Below are positions 1-7,276 of a stretch of DNA of 30,467 nt, one piece after another. A program made the translations under genes and the position numbers. The stretch is from contig JBPOJN010000026.1 of the NCBI GenBank assembly GCA_052033505.1, forward strand, positions 1 through 30,467, read 5' to 3'. Positions within the stretch are counted from its first letter, which is position 1; every line of letters begins with the position of its first letter. The notes beneath the pieces were generated by a model, which ran no database searches, had not been told where the DNA came from, and saw nothing but the letters and a program-made list of their open reading frames with translations. The DNA is from JBPOJN01 sp052033505. GTDB taxonomy: Bacteria > UBA10199 > JACPAL01 > GCA-016699445.

Positions 1-2
1 GA

Positions 3-350
3 AGAGGCCTCCTTTCCACAATTCTTGGATCACTCAAAATTCCCATGAGTGATATTGAATTTAAGGAAGTAAGGAGTGAATTTAACAAATCTGAGTTCAA
101 AATTATTTTTTCAGGACTTCATTCCACACAGCCTCGGATTGTTGGGAATCTCGGATCCTCCTTGGCAAAGGTTGAAGCTAATGAAACCTCCATCAAAATC
201 TATGAATTAGGCCAAGATAATTTATACAAAGTGAATCTGGAAAATGGAGCCTTAATTGGCACGAAAAATGTGAGTTTTGGCAAAGCCACTTATGGAGCCG
301 TGTATACAGGTTTTTGTGACGAACCATTATTAGAGAAAGGTAATTTATGA
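3..350 (+). CDS. hypothetical protein, probably 5'-truncated by window edge
   Basis: I do not recognise this protein. The frame is open from the left edge (no stop from position 3). The first in-frame ATG at 45 has no Shine-Dalgarno sequence before it, so the true start probably lies outside the window. The visible part is about 115 residues, soluble-looking, rich in Lys, Glu and Asn, with no membrane segment. Its stop overlaps the start of the next gene (ATGA at 347-350), so the two are likely co-translated. It lies in the A/T-rich integrated element. No function is proposed. Confidence 0.5.
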   Translation, partial: RGLLSTILGSLKIPMSDIEFKEVRSEFNKSEFKIIFSGLHSTQPRIVGNLGSSLAKVEANETSIKIYELGQDNLYKVNLENGALIGTKNVSFGKATYGAVYTGFCDEPLLEKGNL

Positions 351-718
351 AGCTACACACCTGGTTTTTATTTATTGGACTCCTATTTATGTCATCAACG
401 AGCTTTGGGGGCACGTCATCGTGTGATAAGTTAAAGGTCGAAGTTTACAATTCCGATAAAGCTTCACGACCTTATGTGATCTTAGGGGCCATTCATGTGG
501 AGGCAGCGAATCTCAAAAATCTTCTCTGCAAAGTGAAGAAGATTGCAAATCAGGCTGGAGGAGATGCGGTCTTATCTTATCGCATTCAAGACCAAGGCAC
601 TCCCGGCTGGGGCGGGAGTTTACATAGTGGATCAGGTGTTGTCGTGCGATGGCCCTCCTCAGAAGAAAAAGGACTTACCCAAATTAGCCCTGATATAGCC
701 ATTCCAGTTATTGAATAG
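347..718 (+). CDS. small secreted protein of unknown function
   Basis: A 123-residue protein with a clear N-terminal export signal: a Lys/His n-region, a hydrophobic core at about residues 5-16 and a small-residue cleavage region before TSSC. The ATG overlaps the preceding stop and has a good ribosome-binding site (AAAGG, 336-340). The mature part has two Cys (TSSCDK and LLCKV), a segment YVILGAI and a later GGDAVLSYRI, then a Gly/Ser-rich loop followed by VVVRWP. This layout vaguely recalls small YbjQ/RcsF-like domains, where an LG strand is followed by a helix and a G-A-[DN]-A-V motif. That resemblance is by eye only and weak. Location: periplasm or outer envelope. Confidence 0.6.
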   Translation: MKLHTWFLFIGLLFMSSTSFGGTSSCDKLKVEVYNSDKASRPYVILGAIHVEAANLKNLLCKVKKIANQAGGDAVLSYRIQDQGTPGWGGSLHSGSGVVVRWPSSEEKGLTQISPDIAIPVIE

Positions 719-799
719 CCCTTGCTACTGTCTCGTTAGTGGGCCAGCCATACTAATCAAGATTTTACTTATTAAATTTTAACGCGATAGGGCTAACCT

Positions 800-1393
800 G
801 TGGTCAATATTGATCGCACTGAACGATGTAATCAGGCAATCCCAGATTGTTTACAGATTGATTCGAAAATCGACGAGAAATTCCTTTGGTTTCTTTGTCA
901 TGGAAATTCATCGAAGGGGATAGATCCCGTATGGCTTTATGATCCCTGCGAGGAAGCGCCTCTTAATCAAATAGTCTCTCAATGCCTCTCTTACTCAGAA
1001 GCTTTTTTTGAAGCCGCTGCCCTAGAATTAATTCTCCGCAAACCTAAAACCATTGCTCTTGGAAGATGGCGGAAAAAATGGGTTATATTAGAAAATAAAA
1101 GCAGAGGACGACCTCGAATACCTTTACCCAGCATTATGGCGGTGCTGCTCAGAGATTACTTTATTCAAGTTACCGGCAGCCCTCATTATAAGGAAGTGGG
1201 CCATATGATTTGGGCTCTCTTTCCATATTACGCAGAAAAAAGGAGAACTGGGGGCGGCCAAACGCGGCAATTATTTCGTAAAGCCGCAGAGGATCTTTGC
1301 CGGCGTGGGCCAAAGACTAAAAATAAAAATGGGCTTACCCTCTGCTATCTTGAGTTCATAAAAATTTATCAAAAAACTCTCCGGCCACAATAA
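800..1393 (+). CDS. hypothetical protein of the integrated element
   Basis: A 197-residue protein I cannot assign. The GTG at 800 is the first start after an in-frame stop at 794-796; the ribosome-binding site is weak. The second half is basic and includes an RGRPRIPLPS stretch (AT-hook-like), a helical region with DYF..VTGSPHYKEVGHMIW, and a C-terminal Arg/Lys-rich segment. That is compatible with nucleic-acid binding, but no known domain is visible. Codon use and base composition are like the neighbouring element genes and unlike the core genes to the right. It stands between the secreted protein and the regulator-integrase chain, with non-coding gaps of about 80 and 50 bases. Confidence 0.5.
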   Translation: MVNIDRTERCNQAIPDCLQIDSKIDEKFLWFLCHGNSSKGIDPVWLYDPCEEAPLNQIVSQCLSYSEAFFEAAALELILRKPKTIALGRWRKKWVILENKSRGRPRIPLPSIMAVLLRDYFIQVTGSPHYKEVGHMIWALFPYYAEKRRTGGGQTRQLFRKAAEDLCRRGPKTKNKNGLTLCYLEFIKIYQKTLRPQ

Positions 1394-1446
1394 TCTCCTT
1401 TTTAAGGACATTTCTTCTTCTTTCTTTTGTCCATAATAAAGCCGTC

Positions 1447-1671
1447 ATGATCACTAGACGGTCCCACCTGTCACAGTCTTTCGCTTTGGCTATAAAGCGT
1501 TCAAAAATTCCAGTTTACCAGTTGGCACTATCAGCCAGCATATGTCCTTCGACCCTGGCTAATTGGTTACTTAGAGTGAATAGAGCGCCGCTGGGAGACA
1601 GTCGCCTTTTAAAGATCGCGAAACGTATTGGGTTTCCTCATGAACGCCTTCATGAAGTGGAGATTTTCTAA
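1447..1671 (+). CDS. small helix-turn-helix (Xre/Cro-like) regulator
   Basis: A 74-residue protein with the spacing of a Cro/C1-type HTH. A first helix (SFALAIKRSKI) is followed by VYQLALSASICPSTLANWLLRVNRAP, which fits the recognition helix-turn-helix, and then by a helix with LLKIAKRIGF. The length suits a single-domain phage or ICE repressor/Cro. Its stop shares a base with the start of the next gene (TAATG at 1669-1673). It heads a chain of overlapping genes that ends with the integrase, so control of excision/integration or element genes is a reasonable inference. Operators were not identified. Confidence 0.6.
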   Translation: MITRRSHLSQSFALAIKRSKIPVYQLALSASICPSTLANWLLRVNRAPLGDSRLLKIAKRIGFPHERLHEVEIF

Positions 1672-2126
1672 TGGCCTGCGCGGTCTTAGAGTTGAAGCGA
1701 GAATCCAACGAGGAGGAACCAACGTTATTAGATGATTTTCTGATTCGTATTGAACCAGGAATCTATGAAGCTCAGTGCGTTAGACATGAAAAAGCGGTCT
1801 GTTTTGGAAATGAAAAGAAAATACTCTTAGTCTGGAAAATCCTTTCCGGGAAATATGGCGGAACAGAATTAGAACAATGGTTCAAATTCTATGAAAATCC
1901 CGGGCGCACTTCAAAATATCTTCGGAATTGGATCCTGGCTACAGGTGGGCGCCGACCAATAAAGAGAACTAGGATGTCTCGCTCGATCTTTCAAAATGTA
2001 GTTTGCCGAGTCAAGGTTCGCTATACGAAGCGAAAGTATCCAGATGGTAGGCTCTACGCGGACTGCCTGCAATATTCTGTGGTGGATGAAATCATCGAAC
2101 CCATAGTCACGGGAGTTTCGAGATGA
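1671..2126 (+). CDS. DUF669-like (possible ssDNA-binding) element protein
   Basis: A 151-residue protein whose layout recalls DUF669 and related phage/ICE proteins. A beta-rich N-terminal half (GIYEAQCVRHEKAVCFGNEKKILLVWKILSGKYGG) carries the typical 'V.W.I..GKY.G' core. A helical YLRNWILATGG segment follows, then a basic beta-rich end (VVCRVKVRYTKRKYPDGR.YADC). DUF669 proteins occur beside phage recombination genes and are thought to bind single-stranded DNA; that is family knowledge, and the assignment here is by eye. The ATG overlaps the regulator stop, and its own stop overlaps the next ATG (ATGA, 2123-2126). Confidence 0.5.
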   Translation: MACAVLELKRESNEEEPTLLDDFLIRIEPGIYEAQCVRHEKAVCFGNEKKILLVWKILSGKYGGTELEQWFKFYENPGRTSKYLRNWILATGGRRPIKRTRMSRSIFQNVVCRVKVRYTKRKYPDGRLYADCLQYSVVDEIIEPIVTGVSR

Positions 2127-2410
2127 CGTTAGCCTGTAACTATCCTCCTTTACTCTTTTCAAATCAGGTTTCCGGCTTTTTGCTGGCTACCTATCACTCG
2201 GTACTCAGCACCGAGAACCAATTACCTACTACCAACCCAGCATGCAGGAAATTCGCTCTAGTAAAGGCTTTGCGAGCAGTCATGGACATGTGCTTGGAGA
2301 TAGTTGGTCAGCGAGAGATCTACCAACCCCTCTGTCCTAGATCAGGGAACTGGCTGGGACAGAGGCCAAGCATTGAAATGACGAACTCATTTTTTGGAAT
2401 TAGATCATGA
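2123..2410 (+). CDS. hypothetical 95-residue protein in the element operon
   Basis: The sequence gives no recognisable domain. Low complexity at the N-terminus and unusual composition would normally make it doubtful. The argument for it being real is context: its ATG overlaps the preceding stop as ATGA (2123-2126), and its own stop overlaps the next ATG as ATGA (2407-2410). It therefore fits exactly into a coupled chain of five genes. It has a Cys near each end and a short hydrophobic helix (FALVKALRAVMDMCLEIV). It could also be a degraded gene. Confidence 0.4.
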   Translation: MTLACNYPPLLFSNQVSGFLLATYHSVLSTENQLPTTNPACRKFALVKALRAVMDMCLEIVGQREIYQPLCPRSGNWLGQRPSIEMTNSFFGIRS

Positions 2411-2622
2411 GTCATTCTCTTGAACCTTACATCACCATTCCCGATTTAGTAAAAAGAGGCACAATCCCACTTGGCGAAACCAAGCTCTATGAACTAGCAA
2501 ATAGGGGTAAAATCCCCTGCTATCGGGTCGACAAAAAAATCCTCGTCTTGGAATCGGAAGTCCACGAGGCTATAAAACGATTTAACATGAGGATGATCCA
2601 TGGCCGCGCTGTCGTTCGATGA
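2407..2622 (+). CDS. excisionase/MerR-like DNA-binding protein (helix-turn-helix 17 type)
   Basis: A 71-residue protein with the usual layout of the excisionase-family HTH: a short strand and first helix (ITIPDLVKRG), a turn, then GETKLYELANRGKIPCYRVDKKILVLESEVHEAI. The 'LYELANRGKIPCYRV' part matches the family pattern of recognition helix plus wing ('.V..L...G.IP..RVG...'). Such proteins bend att-site DNA and steer the integrase toward excision. It overlaps the preceding stop (ATGA) and the integrase start at 2600 by 23 bases, so its production is tied to that of Int. It is the natural Xis candidate for this element. Confidence 0.75.
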   Translation: MSHSLEPYITIPDLVKRGTIPLGETKLYELANRGKIPCYRVDKKILVLESEVHEAIKRFNMRMIHGRAVVR

Positions 2623-4075
2623 ACAAAAGAAGCGTTGGAGGGTCAATTTTCTCGATGCCACGGGGAAAAGACGGCGGCGCTTTTTTCAAATGAAAGATAA
2701 CGCGCGCGACTTTTTGAAAGTCGCCGAGGATCGGGACGAGCGAGTCAGAAATCGACTTGGTTGGGTGGAAGCGATTTCCTACGAAGACGCGCTGCCCCTC
2801 TATCGATCGGAGTATCTGAGCCTCAAATCGAAGTCTCACTTCAGACGCGCTTGGGATCGTTTGCGATTTTTAGGGCGGTTTTTAAAAAGTAAACCTCTCT
2901 GTGATGTTATTTTCAGAGACATCGAAATTTTATCCCGGGAAAGGTTGAGTACCGGCATTGCCAATAAAACGGTCAACGAGGACCTGACGACTCTTTCCAG
3001 CTTTTTTAAATGGGCGGTCCGGAGAGGCCTGGCCGTGGAAAATCCGGTCACGGAAGTCGAATTTTTACCGAAACTCCCTCGCTCGTTCCGCAGGGCTTAT
3101 ACAAGTGAAGAGATTGAAAGGCTCCTCCTTCATGCTTGCACGTGCTGTGTCCCAGCCTTGGCGATTCTGGCGAATACAGGAGTGCGCCTGGGAGAGCTGG
3201 AGCATCTACGAAAAGAAGATTTTCACTTGGAGCAAAAGCTTTTGATTGTCCGACACACGGAAGGGACGCCGGTTAAGGGGAAGGAGAATCGCGTTATCCC
3301 TCTTAACGATGCTTTGATCCAGGTCGTGGCTCCCCTACCCTCGGGACCAATCTTAAGCATTCCCCGAAAACGTTTCGAGGACCACTTCAGAAGAGTCGCA
3401 AAGGCCGCCAGAATCGACGATGCCATTCCTCACGGCCTTCGACACACCTTCGTCTCTCATCTCGTCGCGAGCGGCATGGATCTTTTGAGCGTGATGCGGA
3501 TCTCAGGGCATCGGGATATTCAAACTCTTCAAAAATACGTGCACTCAACCGGCGTGGATCTCGTCCCGGAAAGAAATCGGGTTCAATTCGCGGTGCCTTA
3601 TAGGTGCCCTGATGTTACGACCAAACGGACGAAATGGGGCGAAGTGAGACTGATCGGACAAAACGAAACCCCGGAAAATCAGGCGGTTACAAAAACCGCT
3701 GTGATCTCCCGAGGTTCGTTGATGTGCCGGGAGGGGGACTCGAACCCCCACGGATTTCTCCATACGCCCCTCAAACGTACGTGTCTGCCATTCCACCATC
3801 CCGGCAAGCTTCGCTTTTCAGGGAACTGCCGTCCCCTCGACGCTTCGCTGCTCCCCTGCATAGGGTACTTCTTTAGTATTGGGCGCTACTTTCGTAGCGC
3901 ATTCCATCATGCGGGGGAAAGAGGGCTTACTTTTGGGTCTCAGGGTTTGTCAACGGAGCTTCTTCCGAAGAATTTTTTTCCGTCGGCGTCATGGCCGGCG
4001 TGGTCTCGGGAACTTTGCCCAGAACCGATCCATGCGAAGTCAAACCCGACATCGAAGACAAGGCGAGCGACGTGA
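2600..4075 (+). CDS. int: tyrosine-family integrase with frame running through the att site into host DNA
   Basis: A site-specific recombinase. The N-terminal part is an SAM-like core-binding domain (about residues 55-165: SHFRRAWDRLRFLGRFL, TVNEDLTTLSSFFKWAVRRG). The catalytic domain has Arg196 (NTGVRLGELEHL), His278 and Arg281 (HGLRH), His304 (SGHRD) and the nucleophile Tyr313 (QKYVH), so the active site is complete. ATG at 2600 follows a GAGGA ribosome-binding site. The family-like part ends near residue 330. From about residue 375 the frame translates the antisense strand of tRNA-Leu (GDSNPHGFL...), then crosses host DNA and overlaps the end of secG until the stop at 4073-4075. The last ~117 residues are therefore not native sequence; in the excised circle the protein would end differently. 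Confidence 0.85.
   Translation: MAALSFDEQKKRWRVNFLDATGKRRRRFFQMKDNARDFLKVAEDRDERVRNRLGWVEAISYEDALPLYRSEYLSLKSKSHFRRAWDRLRFLGRFLKSKPLCDVIFRDIEILSRERLSTGIANKTVNEDLTTLSSFFKWAVRRGLAVENPVTEVEFLPKLPRSFRRAYTSEEIERLLLHACTCCVPALAILANTGVRLGELEHLRKEDFHLEQKLLIVRHTEGTPVKGKENRVIPLNDALIQVVAPLPSGPILSIPRKRFEDHFRRVAKAARIDDAIPHGLRHTFVSHLVASGMDLLSVMRISGHRDIQTLQKYVHSTGVDLVPERNRVQFAVPYRCPDVTTKRTKWGEVRLIGQNETPENQAVTKTAVISRGSLMCREGDSNPHGFLHTPLKRTCLPFHHPGKLRFSGNCRPLDASLLPCIGYFFSIGRYFRSAFHHAGERGLTFGSQGLSTELLPKNFFPSASWPAWSRELCPEPIHAKSNPTSKTRRAT
3725..3772. other. probable attachment site of the element (tRNA-Leu 3' half)
   Basis: The integrase gene points at, and reads into, the 3' end of the tRNA-Leu gene, the standard arrangement for tRNA-targeting tyrosine integrases. 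The crossover core should be a stretch of the tRNA 3' half (T-arm up to the anticodon loop) that the element carried and used to restore the gene. The exact core cannot be fixed because the second copy, at the other end of the element, is not in this window; I found no second copy of this tRNA segment. Confidence 0.55.
3725..3805 (-). tRNA. leuU: tRNA-Leu (anticodon GAG)
   Basis: Read on the minus strand, this 81-base stretch folds as a complete class II tRNA. Acceptor GCCGGGA pairs with TCCCGGC. The D-arm is GTGG...CAC with AATGGCAGA. Anticodon stem TACGT/GCGTA flanks loop TTGAGGG, giving anticodon GAG (plus-strand 3770-3772). The variable arm is TGGAGAAATCC, and the T-arm is GGGGG-TTCGAGT-CCCCC. 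The discriminator is A; the CCA end is not encoded (CATC follows). The long variable arm and anticodon agree on leucine. It lies just after secG on the same strand, the same linkage as secG-leuU in E. coli. Its 3' end is the integration point of the element to the left. Confidence 0.93.
3883..3900 (-). other. stable GAAA-tetraloop hairpin between secG and tRNA-Leu
   Basis: On the minus strand GCGCTAC-GAAA-GTAGCGC forms a perfect 7-bp stem with a GNRA tetraloop, 27 bases after the secG stop and about 80 bases before the tRNA. No T-tract follows, so it is not a typical intrinsic terminator. A processing or 3'-end-protecting structure separating the secG message from the tRNA is more likely. Confidence 0.5.
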
Positions 4076-4268
4076 TGATAAAAAGCAAGGCGCCGAAGGC
4101 GGTCAGCTTGCTCAAGAACGTCGCGGCGCCGCGGGGACCGAAGATCGTCTGAGAACTGCCGGCGCCGAAGGCGGCGCCGATGTCCGCGCCTTTTCCGGCT
4201 TGGAGCAGGACGATCACGATCAAAAAGAAACAGATGAAAAAATGAAACGCCGTCAGGAGTGTATGCAT
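3927..4268 (-). CDS. secG: preprotein translocase subunit SecG
   Basis: Inner-membrane subunit of the SecYEG channel, which helps SecA-driven export. At 113 residues it has the SecG layout: TM1 at about residues 3-22 (FFICFFLIVIVLLQ), the signature loop GADIGAAFGAGSSQTIFGPRG-like at about 26-48 with Gly/Ser-rich and phenylalanine positions, TM2 at about 55-70 and a hydrophilic Thr/Pro/Glu-rich tail. The ATG is nine bases after the tpiA stop, with AAGGCGG as ribosome-binding site. It is the last protein gene of the gap-pgk-tpiA-secG run and is followed by tRNA-Leu. The integrase read-through frame overlaps its 3' half on the opposite strand. Confidence 0.93.
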   Translation of the reverse strand: MHTLLTAFHFFICFFLIVIVLLQAGKGADIGAAFGAGSSQTIFGPRGAATFLSKLTAFGALLFIITSLALSSMSGLTSHGSVLGKVPETTPAMTPTEKNSSEEAPLTNPETQK

Positions 4269-4277
4269 AGGGCCGCC

Positions 4278-5072
4278 TTAGTTTTTTTCTTCCTTGGGTT
4301 TGTCTTTGTCGACGGATTCGATGATTTTCAAGAATTTCTCACCGTTCAAGCTCGCGCCGCCGACCAAAAATCCGTCGCATTCCTGGACGTGTTCGCTCTG
4401 CGTGATCTCGCGCGCGGTCTCGGGAGTCACGCTGCCGCCGTACAAAAGCCTGACGGTCGCGGCCGTCGGGGCGTCATAGAGCTTAGCGAGCAGGCCACGC
4501 AAAAACTTCAACGCAGATTCGATGTCCGTGGGCTTCGCGACGTTTCCGGTGCCGATCGCCCAGACGGGCTCGTAGGCTACGGTGACTTGCGCCATTTCCG
4601 TCATGGGGATTTTTTGGACGGCTTTTTTCAATTGTTGTTCCAAGACCGCCTCGGTGCGCCCGTTTTTCCGTTCGTCTTCGGTCTCGCCGATGCAGACGAT
4701 GGGAGAAAGTTCGAGGGTCAATGCCGTATGGGCCTTACGGTTTACCAGATCGTCCGTTTCACCCATGTGACGTCGGCGCTCGGAATGCCCCAAGATCACG
4801 TAGCCGCAACCGATTTCCTTCAAAAACGTCCCGGAGACTTCACCGGTGTAGGCGCCGTCCGTTTCCCAATGCATGTTCTGTGCGCCCAAGGCGATTGTGG
4901 TCTCCTGTAACGCGATGCCGGCCGAATAGAGAGCGGTGAAGGGGGGTGCAACCACGACTTCACACGTGGTGTTCGCCGGGAGCTTGTAGCGGATCTCGGT
5001 CAGGAGCTTCAGAGTCTCCTCGAGCGTACCGTTCATTTTCCAATTGCCTACGATGAGAGGTTTTCTGGCCAT
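4278..5072 (-). CDS. tpiA: triose-phosphate isomerase
   Basis: Interconverts dihydroxyacetone phosphate and glyceraldehyde 3-phosphate in the cytoplasm. The 264-residue TIM barrel carries all landmarks: GNWKMNG with the catalytic Lys12, GHSERR with His96, and AYEPVWAIGTG with the catalytic base Glu168. The phosphate-binding loop near the end is LYGGSVTP...DGFLVGGASL. The C-terminus has a short extra Lys/Asp/Glu-rich tail (about 12 residues). The ATG is six bases after the pgk stop, and a GGAGG lies across the pgk end. It is co-transcribed with pgk and secG. Confidence 0.97.
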   Translation of the reverse strand: MARKPLIVGNWKMNGTLEETLKLLTEIRYKLPANTTCEVVVAPPFTALYSAGIALQETTIALGAQNMHWETDGAYTGEVSGTFLKEIGCGYVILGHSERRRHMGETDDLVNRKAHTALTLELSPIVCIGETEDERKNGRTEAVLEQQLKKAVQKIPMTEMAQVTVAYEPVWAIGTGNVAKPTDIESALKFLRGLLAKLYDAPTAATVRLLYGGSVTPETAREITQSEHVQECDGFLVGGASLNGEKFLKIIESVDKDKPKEEKN

Positions 5073-5078
5073 AAAATC

Positions 5079-6257
5079 TTATACCTCCAACGCCTTGAGT
5101 CCCGGCAGCCCTTTTCCTTCCAAAAATTCCAGGGCCGCGCCGCCTCCGGTGGAAAGATGCGTGATACGGTCCGCGACGCCGGCATCCTTCGCGACCGCAA
5201 CGCTTTCGCCGCCACCGATGATCGAGACCGCTTCGCCCTCGGCCAAGGCTTGGGCGATACGCCGGCTACCGTGGGAGAAATTTTTCCATTCGAAAACGCC
5301 CATGGGGCCGTTCCAAAAAATCGTTTTCGCTTTTTTCAGGACGTCCGCGTAGAGGGCCTCGGTTTCGGGTCCGATGTCCAAGCCCATCTCTTCGCCTCGG
5401 ATGTGCTTGGTGACTTTGACTTTCGCGTCTGCGGTGAATTGCTCAGCGACGCGATGATCGACGGGCGTATAAACGGGAACGTCGTTATCGGCGGCTTTTT
5501 TCAAGATTCTTTGGGCCACGATCAATTGCGCATCGTCGACCTTGGAGCACCCGACTGCGACACCCTTCGCCTTCAAAAACGTATAGGCCAACCCGCCGCC
5601 CAAGAGCAGGCCGTCGACCTTTGTGACCAATTGCTCGATTAAGCCGATCTTGTCCGCCACCTTCGCGCCGCCCAAGACCGCATAATAAGGACGCACCGGC
5701 CGGGTGAGCAGAGGGTTTAAATATTCCAATTCTTTTTTGACCAGCAGACCGATGCCCTTGTCCTTGAAAAAGGACGTCATACCGACAGTGGAGGCGTGGG
5801 CGCGGTGCATCGTGCCGAAGGCGTCGTTCACGTAGACTTCGGCATTCTGCGCGAGCGCTTTCGCAAAAGTCGGATCATTCGCCTCTTCGGCGCGGTGGAA
5901 TCTTAAATTTTCCAGGAGCAGGATCTGGCTTTCCTTCAGATCGTGAACGAGCTTGCGCACACCGTCTCCGATGCAGTCTTCCGGGAAAAGCACTTCGCAT
6001 CCCAAAATTTCCGCCAAGGCTTCCGCAACCCCTACAAGGCTTTCAGATTCTTCGCGGCCTTTGGGGCGCCCGAGATGCGAGGCCAAGATGATCTTCGCCT
6101 TCGCGTCCATCAGGTATTGGATCGTCGGGAGGGCTTCGCGGATGCGCGTGTCGTCCAAGATTTTGCCGGTGTCTTTTTGGCGCGGGACGTTGAAATCGAC
6201 GCGCACGAAAACGCGGCGGCCTTGGACGGGAAGCTGATCTACAGTTTTGAGGCTCAC
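5079..6257 (-). CDS. pgk: phosphoglycerate kinase
   Basis: Transfers the acyl phosphate of 1,3-bisphosphoglycerate to ADP. At 392 residues it has normal length. Near the start are RVFVRVDFNVPR and DDTRIREALPTI (substrate-binding basic patch), then ASHLGRPKG, ENLRFHRAEEANDP and NDAFGTMHRAHAST. In the C-terminal nucleotide domain are VLGGAKVADKIG, FWNGPMGVFEW and GGGESVA, ending in the hinge motif STGGGAALEFLEGKGLPG. The start is GTG at 6257, four bases after the gap TAA and without a good ribosome-binding site of its own, which points to translational coupling with gap. Confidence 0.97.
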   Translation of the reverse strand: MSLKTVDQLPVQGRRVFVRVDFNVPRQKDTGKILDDTRIREALPTIQYLMDAKAKIILASHLGRPKGREESESLVGVAEALAEILGCEVLFPEDCIGDGVRKLVHDLKESQILLLENLRFHRAEEANDPTFAKALAQNAEVYVNDAFGTMHRAHASTVGMTSFFKDKGIGLLVKKELEYLNPLLTRPVRPYYAVLGGAKVADKIGLIEQLVTKVDGLLLGGGLAYTFLKAKGVAVGCSKVDDAQLIVAQRILKKAADNDVPVYTPVDHRVAEQFTADAKVKVTKHIRGEEMGLDIGPETEALYADVLKKAKTIFWNGPMGVFEWKNFSHGSRRIAQALAEGEAVSIIGGGESVAVAKDAGVADRITHLSTGGGAALEFLEGKGLPGLKALEV

Positions 6258-6261
6258 GGGA

Positions 6262-7272
6262 TTACAGATTCTTTCCGACCAACTGGGTCAGATCCAGCAT
6301 GCGATGGGAAAAGCCGGTTTCGTTGTCGTACCAAGCCAAGATCTTGACCATGTGATCTTCGATCGTCGCGGTCGAAAGCGTATCGATCGTCGCGGATTCC
6401 CAAGTGCCGTTATAATCGATCGAGACCAAGGGTTCGTCGGAGCAGGCCAAAATACCATGCAACGCGCCCGTCGCAGCCATGCGGTAGGCGGCGTTGATTT
6501 CTTCCTTCGACGCTTTTTTATTCAAGGTACAGACCAAGTCGACGACGGAGACGTTCGGCGTCGGCACGCGCAGGGAAATGCCGTCCATGCGGCCTTTGAG
6601 TTCCGGGATCACGTCCCCCAGAGACTTCGCGGCGCCCGTCGTCGTCGGAATGATCGACAACGCACCCGCGCGCGCGCGGCGCAGGTCCTTGTGGTATTTG
6701 TCCAAAATCTTCTGGTCGTTCGTATAGGCGTGCACCGTGGTCATGAAACCGTGCTCGATGCCGAAGTTTTCGTGCAGGACTTTCGCGACCGGCGCCAAGC
6801 AGTTCGTGGTGCAGGAGGCGTTCGACAGGATGTGGTGTTTCTTCGGATCGTAATTCTTGTCGTTCACGCCCAAGACCACCGTCAGGTCCGGGTTTTTCGC
6901 GGGGGCGGAAACGATGACCTTCTTCACGCCCTGCTTCAAATGACGGGATACTTCGTCGCGGCTGGTAAACTTACCCGTACACTCCAGCACGATGTCGACG
7001 CCGTGGTCTTTCCAAGGAATTTCTTCGGGGTTCGCGACCGAGCACAGGGCGATCTTGCGGGATTCGCCGATGACGAGGTTATCGCCTTCGCCGCGGACCT
7101 TCGCGTGAAGGCGGCCGTGAACGGAGTCGTATTTGAGGAGATGGGCGAAGGACGACGCTTCTTTCTTGTCGTTGATGAGGACGATCTCGATATCTTCAAA
7201 ATTCCGTTCCAGCCACGCCGAAACGATGCCTTTTCCGATACGACCCAAACCATTGATGCCGACTCTGACCAC
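6262..7272 (-). CDS. gap: glyceraldehyde-3-phosphate dehydrogenase, type I
   Basis: Oxidises and phosphorylates glyceraldehyde 3-phosphate with NAD(P). The 336-residue protein has the Rossmann start VGINGLGRIGKG, Asn-Asp at the end of strand 2 (INDKKE; Asp suggests NAD preference), the catalytic SNASCTTNCLAP with Cys154, VHAYTNDQ, the RRARAG loop, and WYDNETGFSHRMLDL near the end. The start is GTG at 7272 because AAGGAGGG sits at the right distance (7277-7284 on the plus strand). It is the first gene of the gap-pgk-tpiA-secG operon. Its promoter and leader structure are described separately. Confidence 0.97.
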   Translation of the reverse strand: MVRVGINGLGRIGKGIVSAWLERNFEDIEIVLINDKKEASSFAHLLKYDSVHGRLHAKVRGEGDNLVIGESRKIALCSVANPEEIPWKDHGVDIVLECTGKFTSRDEVSRHLKQGVKKVIVSAPAKNPDLTVVLGVNDKNYDPKKHHILSNASCTTNCLAPVAKVLHENFGIEHGFMTTVHAYTNDQKILDKYHKDLRRARAGALSIIPTTTGAAKSLGDVIPELKGRMDGISLRVPTPNVSVVDLVCTLNKKASKEEINAAYRMAATGALHGILACSDEPLVSIDYNGTWESATIDTLSTATIEDHMVKILAWYDNETGFSHRMLDLTQLVGKNL

Positions 7273-7276
7273 TGTT

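Noticed and set aside
1..60. Second copy of the tRNA-Leu 3' end (left att site)
   Set aside because: No match to the tRNA segment was found at the left edge or elsewhere in the window; the left end of the element lies outside.
3726..4075. C-terminal extension of the integrase as a real extra domain
   Set aside because: The sequence is the antisense of tRNA-Leu followed by host DNA and antisense secG, so it is a by-product of integration and not a domain.
3879..4910. 343-codon open frame on the plus strand
   Set aside because: It is antisense to secG and tpiA, which are complete and unmistakable. The frame is Arg/Gly/Asp-rich and has no domain, as expected for the opposite strand of a GC-rich gene.
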